Shown here one piece after another: positions 1-7,175 of a stretch of 30,957 nucleotides of DNA. A program made the translations under genes and the position numbers. Source of the DNA: an uncultured Clostridia bacterium (GTDB lineage: Bacteria > Bacillota > Clostridia > Christensenellales > Aristaeellaceae); the NCBI GenBank assembly GCA_946410395.1, contig CAMKAE010000002.1:1-30957 (forward strand), in the 5' to 3' direction. The stretch's first letter is position 1. Each line of letters begins with the position of its first letter. The notes below the pieces were generated by a model that did no database searches, had not been told where the DNA came from, and saw nothing but the letters and a program-made list of their open reading frames with translations.

Positions 1-1843
1 CAAAGCGGCTGGCGTTCCAGATCTTGTTGGCAAAGTTCCGGGCCGCCTCCACCTTTTCCGTGCCGAAGCGGCAGTCGTTGCCGGGGCTCACGCCCATCAG
101 CAGGGAGAAGCGCAGGGCATCTGCGCCATATTTGTCGATGATCTCCAGCGGATCCACGCCGTTGCCCAGCGACTTGGACATCTTGCGGCCCAGCTCGTCC
201 CGCACCAGGCCGTGGATCAGCACGGTCTCGAACGGCGTCTCGCCCATCTGCTCGATGCCGGAGAAGATCATCCGCGCCACCCAGAAGAAGATGATGTCAT
301 AGCCCGTCACGAGCATCGTGGTCGGATAGAAGTAGCGCAGGTCCTCGGTCTCCTCGGGCCAGCCCAGCGTGGAGAAGGGCCAGAGGGCGGAGGAGAACCA
401 GGTGTCCAGCACGTCCTCGTCCTGGGCGATGTGCTCCGAGCCGCACTTGGGGCAGCGGCAGGGATCCTCCCGGGTCACGATCGTCGCGCCGCAGTCGTCG
501 CAGTACCAGGCGGGGATCCGGTGGCCCCACCACAGATGCCGGCTGATGCACCAGTCGCGGATGTTCTCCATCCAGTTGAGGTACACCTTGTTGAAGCGTT
601 CCGGCACGAAACGGGTCTTGCCGCTCTTCACCGCCTCGATGGCCGGCGCGGCGAGCGGGGCCATCTTCACGAACCACTGGCGGGAGATCATCGGCTCCAC
701 GGTGGTGTGGCAGCGGTAGCAGGTGCCTACCTCGTGCTTCAGCGGCTCCACGGACTTCAGCAGACCCAGGGCCTCCAGGTCCTTGACGATCGCCTTGCGA
801 GCCTCCAGGGTGGTCATGCCGGCGTACTTGCCGCAGTCCAGCACCTGCGCCTCGCCCACGGCTGCCTTACCGGAGGCGAAGAGCGCGTCGTTCTCGGCCT
901 TCTCCGCCGCGCCGGTCATGCGGCCGTCGTAGGTGAAGACGCGCACGGCGGGCAGGTTGTGCCGCTGGCCCACCTCATAGTCGTTGGGGTCGTGGGCGGG
1001 GGTGATCTTCACCACGCCGGTGCCCTTGGTCATGTCCGCGTGCTCGTCGCAGACGATCGGGATCTCCTTGCCCACCAGCGGCAGGATCACATGGCAGCCG
1101 TGGAGGTGCGCATAGCGCTCATCCGCCTCGTTGATGGCCACGGCGGTGTCGCCCAGCATGGTCTCGGGGCGGGTGGTGGCCAGTTCCAGCATCTCGCCGG
1201 TCTCCTTCACCGGATAGAGCAGATGCCAGAAGTGGCCGTCCTGCTCCTGATACTCGACCTCGGCGTCGGACAGGGAGGTGCCGCAGCAGGGGCACCAGTT
1301 CACCAGGCGGCTGCCGCGGTAGATCAGGTTCTTCTCATACAGGCGGCAGAAGACCTCCCGCACGGCCTTGGAACAGCCCTCGTCCATGGTGAAGCGCTCC
1401 CGGCTCCAGTCGCAGGAGGTGCCCATGCGCCGCAGCTGGGTCGTGATGCGGCCGCCGTACTCCTTCTTCCAGGCCCAGGCCCGCTCCAGGAAGGCATCCC
1501 GGCCGATCATGTCCTTGGTCAGGCCTTCCTTGCGCATCGCGTCGACGATCTTGACCTCCGTGGCGATGGCCGCGTGGTCAGTGCCGGGAAGCCACAGGGT
1601 GGGGTCGCCCTTCATGCGGTGATAGCGGATCGCGGCGTCCTGCAGGGTGTTGTCCATCGCGTGGCCCATGTGCAGCTGGCCGGTGATGTTGGGCGGCGGC
1701 ATCACGATCGTGAAGGGCTTCTTTCCCTCCACACGGTGGGCGACAAAGGCGCCGCTCTCCTCCCATTCCTTATACAGTTCCGCCTCGATGCCCTGGGGGT
1801 TGAAGCGGGATTCCATCTCCTGGACATTGAATTGCTTTTCCAT
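1..1843 (-). CDS. valS: Valyl-tRNA synthetase, N-terminal 614 residues (3' end beyond the window)
   Basis: Class I aminoacyl-tRNA synthetase that charges tRNA-Val in the cytoplasm. The reading frame enters at the left edge and is read leftwards from an ATG at 1843, with AAAGGAG at about 1854-1860 as ribosome binding site. The HIGH-type signature reads HMGH (residues 58-61, bases 1661-1672) within PNITGQLHMGH, and the KMSKS loop is exact (residues 554-558, bases 170-184). Between them are an editing (CP1) region with TTRPETMLGDTAVAIN and GTGVVKITPAHDPNDYEVG, and two Cys-rich knuckles, WCPCC and CDDCG...CRCPKC, which probably bind zinc. Family members are about 880 residues, so the anticodon-binding and coiled-coil C terminus lies outside the window. 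It lies downstream of a valine T-box and a small membrane-protein gene and is probably co-transcribed with the latter. Identification is firm. Confidence 0.97.
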   Translation of the reverse strand, partial: MEKQFNVQEMESRFNPQGIEAELYKEWEESGAFVAHRVEGKKPFTIVMPPPNITGQLHMGHAMDNTLQDAAIRYHRMKGDPTLWLPGTDHAAIATEVKIVDAMRKEGLTKDMIGRDAFLERAWAWKKEYGGRITTQLRRMGTSCDWSRERFTMDEGCSKAVREVFCRLYEKNLIYRGSRLVNWCPCCGTSLSDAEVEYQEQDGHFWHLLYPVKETGEMLELATTRPETMLGDTAVAINEADERYAHLHGCHVILPLVGKEIPIVCDEHADMTKGTGVVKITPAHDPNDYEVGQRHNLPAVRVFTYDGRMTGAAEKAENDALFASGKAAVGEAQVLDCGKYAGMTTLEARKAIVKDLEALGLLKSVEPLKHEVGTCYRCHTTVEPMISRQWFVKMAPLAAPAIEAVKSGKTRFVPERFNKVYLNWMENIRDWCISRHLWWGHRIPAWYCDDCGATIVTREDPCRCPKCGSEHIAQDEDVLDTWFSSALWPFSTLGWPEETEDLRYFYPTTMLVTGYDIIFFWVARMIFSGIEQMGETPFETVLIHGLVRDELGRKMSKSLGNGVDPLEIIDKYGADALRFSLLMGVSPGNDCRFGTEKVEAARNFANKIWNASRF

Positions 1844-1866
1844 CTTCTGTCTCTCCTTTTCCCGTG

Positions 1867-2067
1867 TCATGTGGTGAGCAGGATCAGCAGCGCGCCGGCC
1901 GCCGCCAGCGCCGCGCCGATCCCCTTGGCGATCAGGTTCGCGTTTTCACGCTGCTCCTCGGGCCAGCGCGCCGCGATCTTCTTGGAGAGAAAGACCAGCA
2001 GCGCGCCGACGACAAGCAGCGGTGTGCCGGCATTGAGCAGCCGGCTCAGCATCCGCTGAACATCCAC
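1867..2067 (-). CDS. Small two-helix membrane protein between T-box and valS, function unknown
   Basis: A 66-residue protein, VDVQRMLSRLLNAG at its N terminus. The GTG at 2067 is chosen because GGGAGG sits about nine bases upstream. The same frame is open further up, to 2235, but that stretch is the T-box leader and its terminator and is unlikely to be translated. Two hydrophobic segments are visible: about residues 15-26 (PLLVVGALLVFL) and 47-65 (GIGAALAAAGALLILL). They are separated by a charged loop (SKKIAARWPEEQRENAN), which suggests a helical hairpin in the membrane. The gene ends 24 bases before the valS start and begins about 35 bases after the T-box terminator, so it should be transcribed with valS in response to uncharged tRNA-Val. 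I do not recognise the family. Codon use and GC look like the neighbours. Confidence 0.7.
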   Translation of the reverse strand: MDVQRMLSRLLNAGTPLLVVGALLVFLSKKIAARWPEEQRENANLIAKGIGAALAAAGALLILLTT

Positions 2068-2100
2068 CGCGATCTCCCTCCCTTCCGCAACAGCCGTCCC

Positions 2101-2345
2101 GGAAAAACAAAAGCAGCGCCATCCCGAAGGACGGAGCTGCTCCGTGGTACCACCTTTGTTCGCAGACGGGGTCTGCCTCATTGTGCGCGGTAACGGGCGC
2201 ACCCGCACGGGGCTCAGGCGGATGTCCGCGTTCACCCCGTTCTCTGCTGAAAGCGACCTTCCCCCACCGCTGCGCAGGCGGACTTTCAGCCGGTGATCCG
2301 CCCTCTCTGACCGTGCCCCGCGGGGTACTCCTCTCTCGTCTGCGA
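2101..2345 (-). promoter_or_regulatory. T-box riboswitch, probably specific for tRNA-Val (GUC specifier)
   Basis: Read on the minus strand, the leader carries the T-box core AAAGGTGGTACCACGG (bases 2142-2157), the element that pairs with the NCCA end of uncharged tRNA, directly followed by a terminator hairpin. Upstream is a recognisable Stem I: AGAGAGGAGTA (GA-motif side), CAGAGAGGGCGG (AG bulge and distal loop), GGCTGAAAGTCCGCC, then GAAGGTCGCTTTCAGCAG. Aligned with known T-boxes, GUC at 2257-2255 falls in the specifier loop between a CCCCGC/GCGGTGGGG helix and a GAGAG/CTTTC helix. GUC is a valine codon, matching valS downstream. Uncharged tRNA-Val should stabilise the antiterminator and allow transcription of the small membrane protein and valS. 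The promoter is not clear; a TTGACG lies in the 3' end of rpmF, but no good -10 follows it. Confidence 0.93.
2103..2141 (-). terminator. T-box intrinsic terminator
   Basis: On the minus strand, AGCAGCTCCGTCC, a TTCG loop and GGATGGCGCTGCT form an imperfect hairpin followed by TTTTGTTTTT. Its 5' arm overlaps the sequence right after the T-box core, as needed for mutually exclusive terminator and antiterminator folding. It would also stop any read-through from rpmF when tRNA-Val is charged. Confidence 0.9.
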
Positions 2346-2368
2346 GACCATATTGTGCTTACAGATTC

Positions 2369-2557
2369 TCAGGCCTTCTCCGCGTCAACCTTCAGAACCT
2401 GCTTGCCGTTGTAGTAGCCGCAATTCTTGCAAACCCGGTGGGTGAGCTTCATCTCGTGGCACTGGGGGCATTCCGTGATGCCCGGCAGGCTGAGCTTCCA
2501 GTTCGCCCGACGGCTGTCCCTGCGCGCTTTGGATACTTTCCCCTTCGGTACTGCCAT
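2369..2557 (-). CDS. rpmF: 50S ribosomal protein L32
   Basis: A 62-residue protein of the large ribosomal subunit, close to the normal L32 length. The N terminus MAVPKGKVSKARRDSRRAN is typical of the family. A zinc-ribbon follows, CPQCHEMKLTHRVCKNCG at about residues 34-51, with all four cysteines, so this is the zinc-binding (C+) form. GAGGAGGTG lies just upstream of the ATG. It sits 26 bases downstream of the DUF177 gene; this yceD-rpmF pairing is widespread in bacteria. In many genomes plsX and fab genes follow, but here the T-box and valS unit comes next. Identification is firm. Confidence 0.98.
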   Translation of the reverse strand: MAVPKGKVSKARRDSRRANWKLSLPGITECPQCHEMKLTHRVCKNCGYYNGKQVLKVDAEKA

Positions 2558-2583
2558 GTTTCCACCTCCTCAACCTTTGTCGT

Positions 2584-3084
2584 TCAGTCAGCGCTTTCAA
2601 GCAGCTGCTTCAATGCCGCAAAAGGACGCTGACCCGGCAGTTCCTTCTGGCAAAGGCATACATCGACGTCCGCGTCCCGGAATTCCGGCGCCCTGTCGCA
2701 GTCGGGTCCGCAGAGGAACCGCATGGGCAGGCCCAGAACCGCATAGGACATGGCGAGACGCTCAAGGTCGATCTCCTGGCCCGTGTAGGTGAAGATCTCG
2801 CTGTCCCCGGGGTCTCCCCCCAGCAGGAACAGCTCCTCGACCGGCTCCCGCACATCCGCATGGGCGGGCGCGAGACAGTTGGCACACCGGGCGTGCGCCG
2901 TCGCGGTCAGGGTGCAGTGAACGGCGATTCGGCCGTCCTCCAGCGCCATGTATGTCCCCCGCAGTTTCACGGGGTCAAACCGGACCGTCTCTCCGCCGAT
3001 TTCCTGAGGAGCAATGGCCTGCTCCGCATCCAGCGGAAAGGATTCCCCGGGCTGCTTCAGCGCCCGCGATACGTCCAGCTTCAT
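2584..3084 (-). CDS. DUF177 (YceD family) protein
   Basis: A 166-residue protein of the YceD/DUF177 family, which is commonly encoded next to rpmF and has been linked to 23S rRNA accumulation and ribosome assembly. The sequence shows a beta-rich N-terminal part (MKLDVSRAL), then CANCLAPAHADVREPVEELFL, and a C-terminal cysteine cluster (FLCGPDC, VDVCLCQ) ending in PFAALKQLL, the usual ending of the family. The two CxxC-like pairs may bind metal; that is an inference. The ATG at 3084 follows a GGGAGG and AGGA-rich stretch. A consensus promoter lies about 50 bases upstream and should drive this gene and rpmF. Confidence 0.9.
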   Translation of the reverse strand: MKLDVSRALKQPGESFPLDAEQAIAPQEIGGETVRFDPVKLRGTYMALEDGRIAVHCTLTATAHARCANCLAPAHADVREPVEELFLLGGDPGDSEIFTYTGQEIDLERLAMSYAVLGLPMRFLCGPDCDRAPEFRDADVDVCLCQKELPGQRPFAALKQLLESAD

Positions 3085-3135
3085 GCCGCTTCCTGTTTCC
3101 TCCCGTTCCGGTCCGCCAAAATGTGACCGCCTGTT

Positions 3136-3164
3136 ATTATAGACGCAAGCAAGGGTTTTGTCAA
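3136..3164 (-). promoter_or_regulatory. Consensus sigma-A promoter for the DUF177-rpmF unit
   Basis: On the minus strand TTGACA (3164-3159), a 17-base spacer and TATAAT (3141-3136) match the housekeeping consensus at all twelve positions. An A-rich stretch just upstream of the -35 (AAAAGCCAAAAATCG) looks like an UP element. This fits a strongly expressed ribosomal protein operon. Confidence 0.92.
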
Positions 3165-3226
3165 CCGCGATTTTTGGCTTTTTTGCCGCTGTTCGCAGGG
3201 AATTTCGGCCCGTTCCGATTCTTTTC

Positions 3227-3255
3227 TTGCGCGCCGTCCCGCCTTGTGGTACAAT
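3227..3255 (+). promoter_or_regulatory. Extended -10 promoter for the ecfA1 operon
   Basis: TTGCGC (3227-3232), a 17-base spacer and TACAAT (3250-3255), preceded by TGTGG so that a TGn extended -10 is present. It lies 35 bases before the ecfA1 ATG and points away from the DUF177 promoter, which makes this a divergent promoter region. Confidence 0.8.
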
Positions 3256-3289
3256 ACCCGCGTTGACGCTGAATACGGAGGGCGAAACG

Positions 3290-4138
3290 ATGTCGGAAGC
3301 GTACCGGATCCTGGCGGAGGACGTGAGCTACACCTATGAGGAGAGCCCGTCCCCGGTGCTGAAAAAAGTCTCGCTGCGGGTGAAGCCCGGCGAGTTTGTT
3401 GCCGTGCTGGGACACAACGGCTCCGGCAAATCCACCCTGGCCAAGCTGCTCAACGGCCTCTACATCCCCACGGAGGGCAAGGTCACCGTCTGCGGCATGG
3501 ACACGACCGACGAGGACAGGATCTGGGACATCCGCCGCAGCGCGGGCATGATCTTCCAGAACCCCGACAACCAGATCGTGGCCACGGTGGTCCGGGAGGA
3601 CGTGGCCTTCGGGCTGGAAAACCTAGGCGTCCCCCACGACGAGATGCTCGCGCGCATCGACAAGGCCCTCGCGGCGGTGCGGATGACCGACTATGCTGAG
3701 CACGCGCCCCACACCCTCTCCGGCGGACAGAAGCAGCGGGTGGCGATTGCGGGCATCCTGGCCATGGCACCCCTGTGCCTGATCGCCGACGAGGCGACCG
3801 CCATGCTCGACCCCTCCGGCCGCGCCGAGGTGCTGGGCACCGTGCGCAGGCTGAACCGCGAGGAGGGCATCAGCGTCATCTGGATCACACATTTTATGGA
3901 AGAAGCCGTGCAGGCCGATCGCGTGGTGGTGATCTCCGACGGCGAGATCGCGATGGAGGGCACGCCCCGGGAGATCTTCACCCGGGTGGAGGAGATGCGC
4001 AGGCTGAATCTGGACGTGCCCCAGATGGCCGCGCTGGCGGCGGAGCTCCGGGCGGCGGGCATGCCCCTGCCCGAGGGCATCATGACCGTGGAAGAGATGA
4101 CGGAGGAGGTGTGCGCAAGGCTATGTCCATCGAACTGA
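3290..4138 (+). CDS. ecfA1: ECF transporter ATPase EcfA1 (CbiO type)
   Basis: One of two ATPases of an energy-coupling factor transporter that powers uptake of vitamins or trace nutrients through exchangeable S components. In the 282-residue protein, Walker A is GHNGSGKST (residues 41-49), the Q-loop glutamine is at about 90, the ABC signature LSGGQ is at 143-147, Walker B is LIADE (164-168) and an H-loop ITH follows. The start is the ATG at 3290, with GGAGGG eight bases upstream; the open frame extends further 5' but that part covers the promoter. It overlaps ecfA2 by 16 bases and is first in the ecfA1-ecfA2-ecfT-truA run. No substrate-binding S component is encoded here, so this is probably the shared group II module. 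Confidence 0.95.
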   Translation: MSEAYRILAEDVSYTYEESPSPVLKKVSLRVKPGEFVAVLGHNGSGKSTLAKLLNGLYIPTEGKVTVCGMDTTDEDRIWDIRRSAGMIFQNPDNQIVATVVREDVAFGLENLGVPHDEMLARIDKALAAVRMTDYAEHAPHTLSGGQKQRVAIAGILAMAPLCLIADEATAMLDPSGRAEVLGTVRRLNREEGISVIWITHFMEEAVQADRVVVISDGEIAMEGTPREIFTRVEEMRRLNLDVPQMAALAAELRAAGMPLPEGIMTVEEMTEEVCARLCPSN

Positions 4139-4983
4139 GACACCTGAGCCATGTTTACGCCCCCGGCACCGCCTTCTCCTCGGTCGCGCTGAACGACATC
4201 AGCCTGACCGTCCACGACGGCGACTTCCTGGCCCTGGTGGGCCACACCGGCTGCGGCAAATCCACCCTCGTGCAGCATCTGAACGGCCTGCTGAAGCCGA
4301 CCGACGGCCAGGTGCTGGTGGACGGCGAGGACCTGAACGGCGACAAAGTGGACCGGCGCAAGCTGCGCATGCGCATCGGCCTGGTCTTCCAGTACCCGGA
4401 ATACCAGCTCTTTGAGGAAACCGTGGCCAAGGACATCGCCTTCGGGCCGAAGAACATGGGCCTGAGCGCGGAGGAGATCGACAGCCGGGTCCGCTGGGCC
4501 ATGGAGAAGGTCCATCTGAATTATGACAAGCTGGCCGAGAAGAGCCCCTTCGAGCTCTCCGGCGGCCAGATGCGGCGAGTGGCCATCGCGGGCGTGCTGG
4601 CCATGCAGCCGGACTATCTGATCCTCGACGAGCCCACCGCCGGCCTGGACCCCCACGGTCGCGACCGGATCCTGGGCATCGTGAAGGACCTGCACGAGGG
4701 CGGGACCACCGTGGTCATGGTGAGCCATTCCATGGACGACGTGGCCCAGCTGGCCACCCGCGTGGCAGTGCTCTCCCACGGCACCCTAAAGGCTGAGGGC
4801 ACGCCGCGGGAGATCTTCCGACAGCGGGAGATGATGGCCGAGGTGGGGCTGGGCGTGCCGGCAGCGTCGTCGCTGTGCGCCGCGCTCCGGGCCCGTGGCG
4901 TCGATCTGCCCGACGACCTCTACACCCGTGAGGAGCTGAAGGATCACCTGCTGCGCCTGTGGAAGGAGGTGTCCGGATGCTGA
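4123..4983 (+). CDS. ecfA2: ECF transporter ATPase EcfA2
   Basis: Second ATPase of the ECF module, expected to pair with EcfA1 under the EcfT coupling helices on the cytoplasmic face. The 286-residue protein has Walker A GHTGCGKST (residues 40-48), signature LSGGQ (145-149), Walker B YLILDE (165-170) and the switch histidine in VSH. The ATG at 4123 lies inside the end of ecfA1, with GGAGGAGG 13 bases upstream, which suggests coupled translation. The text after LSGGQ is MRRVAIAGVLAMQPD, typical of EcfA2. It overlaps ecfT by seven bases. Nothing odd is seen. Confidence 0.95.
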   Translation: MSIELRHLSHVYAPGTAFSSVALNDISLTVHDGDFLALVGHTGCGKSTLVQHLNGLLKPTDGQVLVDGEDLNGDKVDRRKLRMRIGLVFQYPEYQLFEETVAKDIAFGPKNMGLSAEEIDSRVRWAMEKVHLNYDKLAEKSPFELSGGQMRRVAIAGVLAMQPDYLILDEPTAGLDPHGRDRILGIVKDLHEGGTTVVMVSHSMDDVAQLATRVAVLSHGTLKAEGTPREIFRQREMMAEVGLGVPAASSLCAALRARGVDLPDDLYTREELKDHLLRLWKEVSGC

Positions 4984-5819
4984 AGAACATCACTCTCGGG
5001 CAGTATTACCCCGTGGACAGTCCCGTCCATCGCCTGGATCCCCGGGTCAAGATCCTGCTGGCCATCGCCATGATCGTCGCGGTGTTCCTGGTGAAGACCC
5101 TGGCAGGATACGCGCTGATCCTGCTCTTTGTGTTCCTCGTGTCGAAGCTGGCGAAGGTCCCGTTCAAGCTGCTGGTCAAGGGCCTGAAGCCTCTGCGCTT
5201 CATCCTGATCCTGACCTTCCTGCTGAACCTGTTCTTCACCAATCCGGCGGACTCGGACGCGCTGGTGTCCTGGTCCTTCATCCGGATCTCGACCGCGGGG
5301 CTGCATCAGGCGATCTTCTTCTCGCTGCGGCTGATCTTCCTGGTACTGGCCACCTCCCTGCTGACCCTGACCACCTCCCCGATCCAGCTCTCCGACGGTA
5401 TGGAGCTGCTGCTCTCGCCGCTGAAGGTGATCCACTTCCCGGCCCACGAGCTGGCGATGATGATGTCCATCGCCCTGCGCTTCATCCCCACGCTGCTCGA
5501 GGAGACCGACAAGATCATGAAGGCCCAGATGGCCCGCGGCGCGGACTTTGAGTCCGGGAATCTCATCAAGCGGGCTAAGGCCATGGTGCCGCTGCTGGTG
5601 CCGCTGTTCGTCTCCGCCTTCCGCCGCGCCGGCGACCTGGCCATGGCCATGGAGGCCCGCTGCTACCACGGCGGCAAGGGCCGCACGCGCCTGCGGGTGC
5701 TGAAGCTGACCGTGGACGACGCCCTGGCCGGGATGGCGGTGGCCGCGCTGATCATGCTGATCATCGCCGAGCGCACCCTGTTCCCCGGCGGCATCGTCAT
5801 CGGGAGGTTCTCCCTGTGA
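4977..5819 (+). CDS. ecfT: ECF transporter transmembrane protein EcfT
   Basis: Membrane scaffold that couples the two ATPases to S components. The 280-residue protein begins MLKNITLGQYYPVDSPVHRLDPRVK, the typical EcfT N terminus. Hydrophobic segments follow at about residues 24-60, 73-92 and 110-130 and one near the C terminus. The long cytoplasmic coupling helices carry the family's Ala-Arg motifs: MARGADF, and AMEARCYHGG where Cys replaces the usual Gly. The ATG at 4977 follows GGAGG by seven bases and overlaps the ecfA2 stop. The stop in turn overlaps the truA start (GTGA), so the four genes are translationally linked. Confidence 0.95.
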   Translation: MLKNITLGQYYPVDSPVHRLDPRVKILLAIAMIVAVFLVKTLAGYALILLFVFLVSKLAKVPFKLLVKGLKPLRFILILTFLLNLFFTNPADSDALVSWSFIRISTAGLHQAIFFSLRLIFLVLATSLLTLTTSPIQLSDGMELLLSPLKVIHFPAHELAMMMSIALRFIPTLLEETDKIMKAQMARGADFESGNLIKRAKAMVPLLVPLFVSAFRRAGDLAMAMEARCYHGGKGRTRLRVLKLTVDDALAGMAVAALIMLIIAERTLFPGGIVIGRFSL

Positions 5820-6598
5820 GCCGCATCCTGCTGACCGTCGAGTACGACGGCACCGCCTATGCCGGCTGGCAGCGGCAGCTGAACGGCCTGGCCGTGCAGC
5901 AGGTGCTGGAGGAGGCGCTGACCCGCCTGTGCGGCGAGGCGATCCGGATCACCGGCGCCAGCCGGACCGACGCGGGGGTCCACGCCTGGGGCCAGCGGGC
6001 GCATTTCGACACGGTCAGCCGCATTCCGCCGGAAAAATACCCCTTCGCCCTGAACACCATGCTGCCCCCCGACATCCGCGTTCGTGAGGGCGCCGCGGTG
6101 CCGGACGCCTTCCACGCCCGCTTTCTCAGCGCCGGCAAGCTCTACACCTACCGCTTCTGGAACGCCCGCCACGCCAGCGCGCTGCGGCGCAATACGCACT
6201 GGCACGTGCCGGTGGCGCTGGAGACGGACCCCATGCGGGAAGCCCTGGAGACCCTGAAGGGCACCCACGACTTCGCCGCCTTCCAGGCCGCCGGCGGCAC
6301 CGCGAAGACCACGATCCGCAGCATCGACGAGGCCTGTCTCACCGCGCAGGGCGAGGAACTCATCCTGACCCTGCACGGAAACGCCTTCCTTTATAATATG
6401 GTCCGGATCATCGCCGGGACCCTGGCGGAGATCGGCCACGGCAAGCTGGCGCCGGACGCCTTCAGCCGGGCCGTCGCCACCGGCGACCGGCTTGCCCTGG
6501 GGCCCACCGCGCCGCCCCACGGCCTGGAGCTGACCCGGGTGGACTACCCGGCGGCCGCCTTCACCGATCCGGCGTCCCTGCGCTGGCACGAGGAGTGA
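5816..6598 (+). CDS. truA: tRNA pseudouridine(38-40) synthase
   Basis: Converts uridines 38-40 in the anticodon arm of many tRNAs to pseudouridine. The 260-residue length is normal. The N terminus shows the family's VEYDGTAYAGWQRQ. The catalytic aspartate is D52 in ASRTDAGVHA, where the family usually has GRTDAGVHA. The C-terminal half contains FLYNMVRIIAGTL, a typical TruA segment. It starts at a GTG that overlaps the ecfT stop by four bases. ecfA1-ecfA2-ecfT-truA is a classic Bacillota order, usually flanked by ribosomal protein genes (rplQ before, rplM-rpsI after); here a GNAT gene follows instead. Confidence 0.97.
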   Translation: MSRILLTVEYDGTAYAGWQRQLNGLAVQQVLEEALTRLCGEAIRITGASRTDAGVHAWGQRAHFDTVSRIPPEKYPFALNTMLPPDIRVREGAAVPDAFHARFLSAGKLYTYRFWNARHASALRRNTHWHVPVALETDPMREALETLKGTHDFAAFQAAGGTAKTTIRSIDEACLTAQGEELILTLHGNAFLYNMVRIIAGTLAEIGHGKLAPDAFSRAVATGDRLALGPTAPPHGLELTRVDYPAAAFTDPASLRWHEE

Positions 6599-6604
6599 AC
6601 GCAT

Positions 6605-7165
6605 ATGAACCATCTCGGCACCCTGAGTCTGGAGACAGACCGCCTGATCCTGCGGCGCTTCACACCGGAGGACGCGCCGGCCATGTTCCGCAACTGGGCC
6701 GGCGACCCGGCCGTCACGGAATACCTCACCTGGCCCACCCATCCGGACGAGCACGTCACAGCCTTCGTGATCGGGAACTGGGTCTCCCGCTATGACGACC
6801 CGACCTGCTACCAGTGGGCGCTTGAACTGAAATCCCTGGGCGAACCCATCGGCAGCATCGCCGTGGTCCGCGCGCAGGAGAACGGACCGGTCTCCACCGC
6901 GGAGATCGGCTACTGCATGGGCCGGCCATGGTGGGGGCAGGGCTTGATGCCCGAAGCGCTCCGGGCTGTGATCGCCTTCCTGTTTGACCGCGTGGGCTAC
7001 ACCCGCATCGAAGCCCGGCACGCCGCGGATAACTCCAAGTCCGGCCGGGTGATGCAGAAGGCCGGCATGACCCGCGCAGGCGTCTTCCGCCGCGCCGACG
7101 TGTGCAACCACGGTGTCGGCGACATGGTGGTCTACGAGATGCTTCCGGACGACGCCCGCCCCTGA
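6605..7165 (+). CDS. GNAT-family N-acetyltransferase (RimJ/RimL-like)
   Basis: A 186-residue acetyl-CoA-dependent acetyltransferase of the Acetyltransf_3 (RimJ/RimL) type. The opening LETDRLILRRFTPEDAPAMFRNWAGDPAVTEYLTW is characteristic of this subfamily. The central EIGYCMGRPWWGQGLMPEALRAVIAFLF has the acetyl-CoA loop in degenerate form (RPWWGQGLMPEA for Q/RxxGxG/A). The end, RIEARHAADNSKSGRVMQKAGMTRAGVFRR, is also typical. Family members acetylate N termini of ribosomal proteins, small molecules or antibiotics; the substrate cannot be deduced. GAGGAG precedes the ATG. It starts six bases after truA and is probably in the same transcript. Confidence 0.9.
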   Translation: MNHLGTLSLETDRLILRRFTPEDAPAMFRNWAGDPAVTEYLTWPTHPDEHVTAFVIGNWVSRYDDPTCYQWALELKSLGEPIGSIAVVRAQENGPVSTAEIGYCMGRPWWGQGLMPEALRAVIAFLFDRVGYTRIEARHAADNSKSGRVMQKAGMTRAGVFRRADVCNHGVGDMVVYEMLPDDARP

Positions 7166-7175
7166 GGAGAGCAGC

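Noticed and set aside
212..2059. 615-codon open frame on the plus strand opposite valS
   Set aside because: The minus frame encodes an unmistakable valyl-tRNA synthetase with HMGH and KMSKS. The plus frame is low-complexity His/Gly/Leu-rich text, as expected from antisense of a high-GC gene.
2181..2414. 77-codon plus-strand frame across the T-box leader
   Set aside because: The region is explained by the minus-strand T-box structure and by the end of rpmF. There is no ribosome site for the frame.
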